A DNA stretch of 64,000 bases from Gordionus sp. m RMFG-2023. Its lineage: Eukaryota > Nematomorpha > Gordioida > Chordodea > Parachordodidae. The first letter of the stretch is position 1. Each line of letters starts with the position of its first letter. Under the pieces are notes generated by a model, which had not been told where the DNA came from, did not search any database, and worked only from the letters and a program-made list of their open reading frames with translations. The position numbers were made by a program, and so were the translations under genes. This document shows positions 1 through 12,600 of this stretch, one piece after another. The DNA is taken from the NCBI RefSeq assembly GCF_954871325.1, contig NC_088775.1, positions 76,981,561 to 77,045,560 on the forward strand, in the 5' to 3' direction.

Positions 1-443
1 GTCCTAAGATGTATATTTTAGGGCGGTTATATAATGGTCAAATAAAGCAGTAAAAAAAAATGCCCAAATATAAAGTATGATTATTTTTTCTGCAAACAAA
101 TGGAAGGAGATTATGAATCGTCAATCAGATAATCTATAATGTATAAGAATGAGAGATCTTTGACTGCTTTGCGAAAAATGCGTTGTTAAAATTTTTTGAT
201 AGTTTAAAAAAAGGGTATTTTAAAAAAGTTTGAGAAGGAAGGATATAAGAGAAGAAAAATTAAAAATTACATCACAAATATTTTTCCTAATTAAATTAAA
301 ATTTTATTTATTATTTAAATAAGAAACTTTAAGTAATAAATTTCGTCGATTTGAATATTTTAAAAAAAATTAAAAAATTTACAAATAAATTCGCAATAAT
401 TCGGCATTATAAATAGGCTATAAGAAGAAAAATGTATAAGATT

Positions 444-449
444 TTTATT
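444..449 (-). promoter_or_regulatory. Possible PLOD polyadenylation signal
   Basis: A canonical AATAAA on the minus strand begins only three bases after the PLOD stop codon. In DNA this AT-rich the motif is common, so it is only a candidate. If used, the 3' UTR would be very short. Confidence 0.35.
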
Positions 450-452
450 AAG

Positions 453-608
453 CTAAGGATCAACGAATGAAACCATTAAATATCTAGTTCCGTTTGTAAT
501 GAGCAGACCTTCGTGGTAATGCGTTAAACGGCCAGGGTGGATAAAACTCCAACCCTTCCTAGTATCGATTATGCTGCAATTGTAGCGTAGGAAACGGACT
601 CCACCCCC
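453..608 (-). CDS. PLOD: PLOD last exon: distal His, Arg and stop
   Basis: It is 156 nt including the TAG stop (455-453). It encodes [20 protein letters not shown], then [14 protein letters not shown] and [13 protein letters not shown]. It provides the third iron ligand (in LTHYHEG) and the Arg of GTRY that holds 2-oxoglutarate. The protein ends exactly at the family C-terminus. The usual GGGC is GGGV here. Confidence 0.97.
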   Translation of the reverse strand, partial: GGGVRFLRYNCSIIDTRKGWSFIHPGRLTHYHEGLLITNGTRYLMVSFVDP

Positions 609-3600
609 CTTTAAATAAAAATTATATTATAAATTGCAAAACATAAATTTCTTTCTTTTGATTAATATATTGAACTTGCACGGGTGCGCCAAAAAAAGGA
701 GACCAGGCTTTTAAAAATTTGGTCCTTTTTTTGGCTAGTCTCGAGGTTAACAAAATTGATTTTTAAAATCCATAAAAAAAACACATATAAATATATAAAA
801 CAGAATAGTGTTATTTCCAATTTTTACGGAGGGAAGGGGGGGGGGGTATAGAAATATTAAAATAGAGGAATATTATTTAATCCCTCATAATTAATTTTTG
901 ATATTTTACATATAATAATTTACGTCGTAATCAATTTTATAACGATTTAGGGCGGCATTTATGGTGAAAGTGGAGGAATCGTGATGAGGTCTCAAATAGG
1001 ATTGAGCCGTTGGCTTGTATCTAACTACGAAATTCATGACTGCTTCCGGTGGCTTGAATACGAATTAAGATATATTTATATAGTATTTTATTTAATGGTA
1101 TATCAAATATCATAGTCGAGAATGGATGTTGGGTATTTCGTAGGAAAAGATAAACGTTATAAGGGTCATAAACGTTGTTCCGCTAATAAACTAACGGTAA
1201 GTAAACGATATTAGCGATGGTAATAAGAGAGAAAACAGGAAATGGCCATTTTAGGTGAATAAGTTTAATTTGGAAAATGAAAGATATAAAAAATAAATAA
1301 TGATAAACGGAAGTAAACATTCAAAAAAAACAAAAAAATTAAAAGTAAACAATAAAATTAAAATTACATCGTGATGATACCCCGGGTAAGCTTTGATTTG
1401 AATTGGTGTAATATACATTTTAAGGAAATGAAGCCAATGCCTCTCAAGTCCAATTTGCCTCATGTGAATATCGTCAGTAGGAACATTTTCATAACCACCA
1501 GCAAGCCTTTGATCCTTTGCAGGATTATTCAAAAATGAGATTTAAAATAAGGTTTATTTTTTGTTTTTATTCTCCAACTATTTTCGAAATGAGATTTGTT
1601 TAAGTTTCTTACATCCTTTTATATAAAACCTTATTTTAAATATACTATTATATTTATTAATATTAAGAATAAACAAAATAATAAAAATGAATGAATACTT
1701 CGTGTCGACCCCCGGACCAATCACCCAAATTTTCCATTTCTTCAATTAACTCATCGCAAAATCTATCCGTGAAAATAGGAAACCAATACACGTCAGGACA
1801 CGGCTAAATAAATATAAATTTATTGAAATATTTAAGGAAATAAAATGAATAAATAAATATGGCGAACTTAAAATGAAGTCAACAGAACAATTTGATGATC
1901 AAATTCTGAAACTTAGGCCAATATTTAGCCTTAATTGATCTCATACCAGACATGGGCGGGATCAAATGTCAGTGAGATATACGCAAAATAAGAAAAGTGC
2001 AAAATTTTGAAGCTGGTGGAACGACTGGAGGATCAATTAACTAAGTTTATACAATCGTGTAGCCTCTTAATTAATCCTAATTTATCTTCAAACCGGTTCT
2101 TTAAAAAAAAGAACATACTTTTTATTACATATAGTATCCTATATAATAATAAAAAATACTCATTACGTTATAAAAGTGACAAAGGATATAATTTCATTTT
2201 AAATCAACATGAGTTTTATCCTGACCCCCTTAGATTTTTCTAAATTTATTACGCATATATTATAACTTCAAAAAAATTAAATTTTAGCCTCCAAATCAAA
2301 GCATTGGCTGAGATATTAGCATCTAAAGGTCAAAAAATAGAAAATTTTGGGGCAAAATGCACTCTCTTTAATTTTAGATTTGGATGTAATTGAGCTAGAA
2401 GCGTTGTTATATTTCTTTATATAGCCGTAAGGTAGCTTTAAAGTTATACAGTATTAAATATTGTTTAAAAATTTTTAATATAAAAACCGGAAAAAAATAT
2501 AGAATTAAATCGACATTTTTATTTCTTTCAAATTTTTTTATATAGCTATAGAAATAATTAATAAATATGCAAAATTACAACTTGGGCAGAGCACAGGGCT
2601 GTGAGCTATTGGCATTTTAATCATTAGTCAAATGTAAAAATTCGTAATAAATATTTGATAAACATTAATTGATAGATAAGCATCTTTTAAATCTTTGATT
2701 ATTTTTTTATATTTAAGTATAAAAGATTAGATAGTTGAATGGGGAGGGGGTTATTGCTAATTTATATAATATACTTATTTCGTTCTATTTTTTTTAAACA
2801 TTAGATTACAATCCATTCCATTTGGATAAACATAAAAAATTCCTTATTTTTTAGACATTTAGAGGCTTATATGTCAGCCACCGTTTGGAGTTGGGGATTA
2901 AAATTATATTTTTTTCTTAGTTATAATAAACAAAAGATCATGTAAAAAATTTTAGAAAAATCTGAGTAGGTCGGGTTAAAAATAGTGTTTTTTTCTTTTT
3001 AAAAAGTTTTGCCGACCCGGCCAGAAACCGAAATTTTTTTTAAAAAAATTTACCGGCCCGGCCCGAATTTATCTAAATCTAAAATTAATTTTTACTCAAA
3101 ATAAAAGATATATGATATTTGGCGTCTGGTTTCGTTAAATAAAATGAAATGTTTTTTATTTTACATAAAAAATTCAAAATAAACTTGATAAATTTAGATA
3201 TATTTAAAAAAATTTCTAAGGCCCGATCAGACCCTGCCCGAATTTTAAAAAAAATATTAGGCCCGACCCAGCCCGAACCAGATTTTTTTAAAAAAAAAAT
3301 AGGCCCAGATCTCTAATATACATATAATTTCCTAAGGTGAAAATAACATGTTTTTACATGATTTAAATTGAGCAAAATTTTTTATTTTATACAAATAAAA
3401 AGTATAAGTGCACCTTAAATATGTTTAACTATAAAATTTTCTTATTTATTTTTAGCTATATTATAGATATGATCAAATACAACTCTGGTTCTCTTCTGGG
3501 AACGTAACTAAAAAGTAGTTGGTCATATATTTTAACCGTTTATAGCAAGATGTTTATATAATTATGTGCATAATTTTTATATATTTTTAAGGTAGATATT

Positions 3601-6600
3601 ATTTTTATATATATAAGTATGTAAATATAATATAAATGTGCGATTTAATTTTAAAAAAGCCCCAAATTGACATCCTTCCAATCTCTTGCATTTTGTTTCT
3701 CTATATATCTCCGTCTCTTCTATCGTCATGGCATCTTTCCATAAACATTCCACCCTTTAGAAAAAGGTTAGTAGCTATCATATTTTTTTATTATCTATAA
3801 CCATCATACTATCAATTTCATATCTACTCAATCATCTTAACGTGATAACTCTCCCTCTGTTTAACCCACAAAGTCCCATCACCCGTTTGAGTTTGGCTTT
3901 AGTACCAACCAGTCGAACTCTTTTCCCAATGACAACATGCTCGTGAGCAGCGGCTCCGTTCCTACAATCATAAGTGGCACTGTTATGGTTCTGTGGTTGA
4001 GACCAATTACGGCGGGACCTCCAGGATTAATTTATCTCAGTGTAAGATGATATACCATGCAAGGATAACTAACGTAAGAGATTGGTAATTTACATAATTG
4101 AAATTTTTTGATTTAATTGAAAATATATATAAATTTAAAAAAAAACTTCTTCCAATTTGACTTCCGGATCTATTTGCTTTTTCCAGTCCGGATGAATGTA
4201 AACATCTTCCCAGTCCTGCAAAGTGTCGCGTGGAAAATAAAATTTAAATTAAATGTCATAAAATAAATGATAAAAAATCATTTAAAAAAACAAATAAAAT
4301 ACTTTAGGATTATCGAATATCTGGTAAAGATCGTTATTGAAATGTGATGTTTCGTAAAATTCGAAATCGATTAGATGCCCATACATTTGAAGATTAGTGA
4401 TGTACATAAAATCGCCCTAAAGGAATAATAAATTAAAAATTTACATAACCTAACGATTTTAAAATCAGAGGCTAAATGGTATCAACAAAAAAGCGAGATA
4501 AATATATTTATTATACAACAGAAATGGTGCATTACATTGCGGCACTTATTTTAACTTGCTAAGAATCAAATAGTATTAGAAGGGTATCGAGCAATTATCT
4601 AGGCAAGTAATATATAAGAGGAATTAGGAAAATATTACGCCAATATATACTTGGAGAAAATTGAGATACATAATGCAAGACAATGTTTTATAAAGAATAG
4701 AAATCATTAGAGTGGGATAAGGGAAAGGAATGCACGATTAATATGTTATTACTGCAGGAAGGAGGGGCAGCCAGCCATAATATGTCCTGATAGATAAGGC
4801 CAAGGCCCGGAGGTCAAATGACTGACCAGGGGAGAAATTTATGAGTTAGATGAGACGTTCGATGTGAGTCAAACACGAAGTATTACTAAGCTAAACGAGG
4901 CATTCTATGAGGGTGGTGGTCAACGAAAAGGCGAGGATTAACAAACTATACGAAAAGACAAAGTATGCGAGGAAAGGACTCAAATCCAAGGTAAGCAAGA
5001 CCTCCTATAATAGATCCATTCATGGATTAGTGAATACACAATTACAATTCAGTATAAGTGGTGGCCAAAGATAGTTTCGGATTTAATAAAAAGCTAACGT
5101 TTCAATTGATTAATTTAGCCGTGTGTCGTTAGTTTCAATTAAATATTTAATTTAGCGTTGTTTTAGATAAGCCGTGTGTTGGATGTTTCAATTAAATAAT
5201 TAATTAAGTGTTGTATTAGATAAACCGTGTGTCGAATTTTTCATTAATAAGTTCGTTAAGAGTTTTAGTTTAGATTTTTATATTAATTTAACCCTTCCGA
5301 GAGGAATTCAGCTTATGCTTAAAATATAAAAAGTCAATAAAAAGTAAACCATAGTTCTAAGGTTGTGACAGAAGGCCATATCGGTGTCGTGTTTCTGCCA
5401 TCTATACATCGAATATAAACCCATTTCCTCATCTTCGAATGAAATTGCATTATTGTCATCACCAATTAGTTTTTCATTTTTGTTCTGTTGAGCTAAGGCA
5501 GAAATTTTGATATTTTTGATCCAAGCCATAATTTTGTGCCTTTGAATCAGGTAGCACGAAGAGATGAAAGGAACATTGAAAATGCCTCTAAGTATGGATA
5601 TATTCGGAAAATAAAATTATTTAAATCTACTTTATAATTGTAGTACTATCACATAATACCAATTATCGTTAAATGTCTTCATTTATAATATTATCAATTA
5701 TCGATATTGTCTTTATTTATTATATTCAAATTAATTTTTATATAATTTGATGTAAAACTACGTTTTTTATATGATATATTTAATTATTGAAATTTACAAA
5801 CTTTATTATATTTTGCGGCTATATTATTATACATAAAAGACTTGATTTTACCATATATATATTATTATTATTACTTATAGTAGAATAAATATAATTATAT
5901 CTATACCCTAAAAAAAAATTGAACTAAAAAAAATTAAATAAAGCTAAATCTCTTTAAATAACTAAAATGTAATATGCGATTATATAAATATAGGGGAAAC
6001 GGGATAATTAAGGATTTTATATGAATTTATTTTTATATATATTTAAAAAAATCTAAATTATTTTAAAATAATTTATAATTAATTAATTACGTATCATCTA
6101 TTTGATCTATTTTTATTTATAAAAAAAAGTTATACAAGTTAATAGAAACTAGAATATTGGATCGGAGATGGGACCTTAGTGGCCAAGCCCTTCCAAATTA
6201 TTTTTATTAGATATTTTTGCTAGCGGAGTCTGTCCAATTTTTAAAATCATGTTCGAGCTCTTTCCGGTATAAATTCATTTCATTTTAAGTTTCATAAAAA
6301 AAATAGGAATAAAAATTCGATATTCTTCAATCGTATTTTTTTAAAAAAAAACTGGAAGTAATATAAATAGATTTTAAAATATCTGGCTGATATCCAGATA
6401 AAAAAATGGATGACAGCGTATTTATACATATTAGGTAATATAATTATTTTAAATAACGTTAATCTTAAAACAAGTTAGAGGGAATAATTAATTAATTTTT
6501 TTTAGTTCTGAGATAGCCTGGAATAATTTAAAAATTGTTGGAATGAGGCGGATTCCGAGACAAAACTGTGTGGATATAAAAATAATATGGCCTTATGGAT

Positions 6601-9600
6601 CTAGAAACCCTAAGTATATTTTTTTTAAAAAAAATATGTAGAAATTATATTTTAATGCACTTTTAATGATTAAAATATATAAATTAGCCATTTCTTTCTT
6701 TCTTTATTGAAAGATAATAAGTTTTATATCTTACAATTGTTTGTAAGTAACAATATCGATGTAATTGTCAGAACGGGCATAGAACTCTGACGGGCTAAGA
6801 GCTCCCCAAAAATTGGTCCACATTTTCCCGGGTCTGGCTAACATTGGGGCTAGTATGGTTCTTTAAAAATAAAAAATATAGGATTTTATTTACAACTTGA
6901 TAGAATAATATTACGACAAAAAACTCTATAATCATAAAATAAAAATCACACAAAAAGGAAAATAGTAGCAAAAAAGAGAGCCTTACTTATTTTGTTCTAT
7001 AAGAAGAATAAGAGTTTTAGGGTTATCCAAATGGCATTCCGAATCGATTGTAAAAAAGTACTGCGGCTTGTGGGTGTCACGATAAAATCGATATCTAATT
7101 TTTTTTATATTTGTTTTAAGTTAAAATTATTAGAAACCATATTGTGAAAAATATGAATTATAATGATGCAAATAATAATTTAGATATTTATAAAATAGAT
7201 ATTTTAAAAACTTTAGAAAAATGAAAATGTCTTTAAAAAAATTCAAACATTTCCAGGAAGCTAGTCGCCTTTTAGACCGTGTCCTGGTTCAACTTATTTT
7301 TGATACTTATTTCTGTTTAGCTTAGGCCAAACAGTTTTTGAACTAAGACACATATTTTGGTAGTGTTTGGTGGCATTGTTATTTCTCGTTTTTTTTTCAT
7401 TTACCCTTTAGGCTGTTGTAATAAGTCGAACCAAGGACACACCTATACAACTTTTATTTGAATAGGAACTGGAACCTATATTTTTTAATTTCTAATTGAT
7501 TTAGTTTATTTCATTTTTTAAAAATTAAAATCAGAAACTAGCATGTCAGATCTATTCAAAATCAATTCCTTGAAACACAGGCCGGTCTTTCTTTTTGCAA
7601 AACCAGGCAGACAAAAAAAATATAAACAGCAGTTGGCCCGTAAAACAATTTAACAATTTTTACAAACTCCGGCGGGCCAGGCTGTAAATAATATATATCA
7701 GAGGCCCGGTCTGGGCCATATTTTAATTTTTTAAAATATACCCGAGCCGGGCCGGGCCTGTTTTTAAAAAAATATCCGGGCCGTATATTTTAAAACCAAA
7801 TATTTGAAATAGCCATTATTAGCTATAAAAATCAAAAATAAATAAAATATATTTTAAAAAATCCGGGCCGGGCCTGGCCGGGCATACAAATAGTACCTCT
7901 GCAGGTCTTGATGTAAACTTTTGCAAAACATAGAATATAAGTAAACCTGTGTATTGCTACCTGTCATTTTTGACCCTGTCAAAGCTAAAAAAAATAGCCA
8001 TTTTTCGATGGCAAATATTTTAAATAAATATTATATGTTATAAAAACATCTGATTTTTTTAACAAGAAAATGAAATGTATGTTATAATTCACCAAAAAAA
8101 CATGTACATTTTTTTATCATTATTAATCCTATAAAACATTGCCAATAAACACTTCTTACGCGTGGAAATTTTGGTTCCTTAATATTAAAAACTACTATCA
8201 CAAAAGACTCAGTGTTTTTACAAATAAAGTCATCTATTATTTTATATGCGAAAAATAATTGATTAAAGATGATATTGAAAACGATGATCATTTAGTCCCA
8301 GAATAAGTTTGTTTTGAATTATTTTTAAATTATGATATTTGATGCAGCGGGCCACCATCATAAAGGTAGTCGGCGTAAATGCCAAAATATAAAAAAATAT
8401 TTACAAAATATCGTCCCTCTCTTTGTAAACCATGGAATTTGAAGTTGGATCTTCGGAATTTTGATCTGTTCCATAACTTTGGTATTCAAATTTATTCCAG
8501 GCCGAAGATAGGTATCTATTCGAATTTTCGGTCAAAAATTTCGATATTTCGTCGTCGTGCAATTCTACCTTAAAATTTTTTAGGTGTCTTTTTCATTACA
8601 TTCATTTAATTAGAATTATTTTTTCTCTAAATCCTTCCTTCTGCCTTTTCTTCACACATTATAGTATTCTAATATCCCACTAACTAAAATAATTTCTCTA
8701 TATGTTTATTTTTTAAAATTTTAATTCATTTTTTGAGCACGTTTTTAAAACTCAAAAATCTGTTTTCACCAAAAATGTTATTACAGATTGTTTATAATAC
8801 TTAATGAAAACTCAGACGATTTTACTATTCACTCTGCCATTTAATATAAAAAGATTAATAATTATATTAGCTTCAAAAGTACATAGCCAAAACTTTCTAA
8901 AAAATGACAGGTAGGGTTTCTAAACATCCTGGAATATACTTTGGTAAAATCAGATTTTTTTTAAATTTAAAAAAAATGCACTCAAAAAATGATTTAAAGT
9001 TTAAAAAACATTTACCCTAATATATTTATAACAAAACATTTGGAAAAAAAATTCATACTTTAGAATAGATATCGAGCACTATTTTGTTCTTGGGATATTC
9101 TAATCCTCTGATTTTTGCTAAAAATTCTCTCAAGAACGGTGTTGACTTGTCGACGTGCAAATGCAAGAATAATGTAGGATATTCGGGTAGCTATATAGTG
9201 TTATTTTTTAAATAAAAGTAAGGTCTCGTTTATGATATGCAAGATTCGCTCAAGCGAGGCGAAATTTTTCCCTATGTGATTTATATAATGAAGCCAATAA
9301 TGGGTCATAATTTATAAATGCTGAGCGAAATGATGAAATCGCGACAGCTGTTCATATGTATAATTCAAAAAGTATTATCGCATTGATTTCGCTGGCGATT
9401 AATTGAGCATTGCATGAGTGAATCGAGCTTACTATAAATGCAACGTAATATTTATAAAACATTTTACAAAATAGAAAGCGTCTAATTTAACCGACAAATT
9501 GGATCTGATTTTTTTTTTAAATTAACATTATTACTTTTAAAATACGAAAAGGTAAGAATATTTTGAAAAACTTAGTAAAAACAATATATTACTTTAGTAT

Positions 9601-12600
9601 TGTGCATGTTACCAATAATATATGTTGAATTGCATATAAAATCAACTGAAGATCCAACCTAATCCCCTAAGTTTTTTTTTAATTTGTAAGATGATAAATA
9701 TATATGACTAACTAATAAACATTTCAATTTCCAACTAGATTTACTTCCTAAAATATGGCCACCTTTTAAAAACCAAAAAATTTAAAATACACTCTATTTA
9801 GTTATAAATAACTCGATAAAATAATTTAATTAAAACCATTATTTAATTTTCATACAATTTAATATAGTGAAAATCAGCTGATTATAACAAAAAATAGAAA
9901 ACCGGAAATGGTCAAAAGAAAACTGCAAATTTTTTTATAAATGGACATTTAACTGTTTTATATACAAAAGTCTTGCAACACTGGTCCAAGAGTCATCAGC
10001 TAAAAAATTGGTCGTTCCTTAAAAAATAAGCGGTAATTTTTTCAAATTTGTGAAAATAGTTAGCTTAAAATTTAAACATTTTTTGCAAATATCTATAGAA
10101 TTTGAGTAAGATCAAAAACGATTTGGACAAACCTACAAACATAAAAACGATTAAACAAGCCAACGAAAAGGATATGACTTATGCAACAAGAATGACAAAT
10201 TATACGAAAAGCTTTTAATTGTAGCTCACATTAAATTACAGGGATAGCTTCATAGAAGAGGAAGAATGTTATAGGATTAAAATAACTTATTATAATCTTT
10301 TTGATTAAAGGTTTAACTTATTTTCTTACTCTTATTTTGTTATAACCTTTATGTTATTTTATTTTATTTAACTTAAAATACAAAGATTACCATTCTAATT
10401 TTATTATATAAATATAGATCAAAAGAAGATTATTATACATTATTATATTTTTTGTGCAAATAAAGAAATGTTTTCTATTTTCTTATGTAATAAATTTTGA
10501 AAGGTAGTTAACCAAAGAATAACACCTATTAGAAAGAAAATATCATGTAAATTAATTTTTGGAAGTTAGGAGAGAGTTTAAAGAAGTTTTTAAAATAAAT
10601 ATAGAAGATTATAAAAAAAATCTAGCCGAAATCATAAATCAAGAACCATTAGATAAAATGGAAAATGAATCTTCAACCATAAATTTATGGCATCGAACAG
10701 CTAAATAATTGGATGAAGAAAAGGGTGTTCAAAATCTAACTAAGCTTATTCAAGATCACGCTCACCCATTTATTTATTAACGTGAAAGCGATATCATCAA
10801 GCATGTAGGTTACGTGGTTATATTAGATTGTTTAAAACACAATACATGTGAATTTGATTTTTGGATCAAACCAGAATAGCATTTTTTCGCAAATGTAGAT
10901 GGCAAAATCCTTGTTATAGTTTAGGGAGATTACTAAGATGTTAGCGGCTAGACATTAACACCTATAGATTTATATAATTATGCGAGAATTAATATCCCGG
11001 GGATTATTATATATTTGTCAGCAACTTTGAATATTTAAGAATGGAAACCAATTTCGAAAATGATTTTTAACAGCTAAAAGAATTCCGGGAAAATAAAACA
11101 CGCTTTTCCCATGGAAGAAAAAATGAAAGTCAAATTTTATTCAAATTCATTAGATTATTTAATATATGATATCATAATTAATATGTTTATTATAATATCA
11201 TTTCCCTAATTGATATTCATTTAATATAAATGATTAGGCTACTTTAAGGTATAAATATTTTTTGAATAATGTTTTTTTCCTAAAATAAAATAATTAAATT
11301 TATGTGTTATATACGAAGCAATGTCAGCTCCTTGAAGTTGGCCGAACGATTGGAAGCACTAACGATGAATCATATGTCATTTTTTAGTGCTTCAATCCGT
11401 ATAGTAGCCGAATTTAAGGAAAAAATGTTGCAGGCAAAAATAAAAATTTGTGCCAACTTCACGCTTAAATGTCGATTGGAAGCACTAACGATGAAACTTA
11501 TATCATTCTTTAGTGCTTCGTTAGTAGAGGTTAGTGTTTCAATCCATTTTGTAGCCGAATTTATGAATAAAAAGTTATTCACGAAAAAAATAAACAAATA
11601 ATGGCGACGTGCCAAAACAAAAACTATAGGAGTACTAAACATCCGGTTTTCGCCATTATTTATTAGTGTATTTAAATTCCGTTATTAATTTACTTAACCG
11701 CCTTATAAAAAAAAGTTATATCTAAATAAAAACTATGACGTCACGATTTAGGCGTGAAGTTGGCCGAACTTTTGGAAGCACTAACGATGAAACTTATATC
11801 ATTCTTTAGTGCTTCGTTAGTAGAGGTTAGTGCTTCAATCAGTTCCTTAGCCGAATTTAAGAATAAAAAGTTATTCACGAAAAAAACAAAAATAAACAAA
11901 TAATGGCGACGTGCCAAAACAAAAACCATAGGAGTACTAAACATCCGGTTTTCGCCATTATTTAGTGCTTAATTAGTGTATTTAAATTCCGTTATTAATT
12001 TTGTTAACCGTCATATGAAAAAATTGTAAAATGCTAAAGAAATTTTTAGAGGTCAAATTTCGGCTAGAAAATTATGAAAGCACTAACGATGAAACTTATA
12101 TCATTTTTTAGTGCTTCGTTAGTAGAGGTTAGTGCTTTAATCAGTTTTGTAGCCGAATTTAAGAATAAAAAGTTATTAGCAAAAAAAATAAAAATAATGG
12201 CGGCGTGCCAAAACAAAAACTATAGGAGTACTATACATGTTTTCGCCATTATTTAGTGCTTAATTAATATATTTAAATTCAGTAATTTATTTTGTTAACC
12301 GTCATATAAAAAATTGTAACACGCTAAAGAAATTTTTAGAGGTCAAATTTCGGCTAGAAAATTATGAAAGCACTAACGATGAAACTTATATCATTCTTTA
12401 GTGCTTCGTTAGTAGAGGTAAGTGCTTTAATCAGTTTTGTAGCCGAATTTAAGAATAAAAAGTTATTCACGAAAAAAACAAAAATAAACAAATAATGGCG
12501 ACGTGCCAAAACAAAAACTATAGGAGTACTATACATCCGGTTTTCGCCATTATTTAGTGCTTAATTAGTGTATTTAAATTCCGTTATTAATTTTGTTAAC

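Noticed and set aside
8082-8291. Minus-strand frame considered as a PLOD middle-domain exon
   Set aside because: A loose alignment was possible, but no donor gave the phase needed by the next exon, and the block at 8405-8568 fits on all counts.
8379-8573. 64-codon plus-strand open frame
   Set aside because: It is the exact antisense of PLOD exon 8405-8568, whose splice sites and phases fit the gene.
11302-12536. Several 60-99-codon open frames with [19 protein letters not shown] and related peptides
   Set aside because: They recur only because the foldback modules repeat, appear on both strands, and have no family resemblance.
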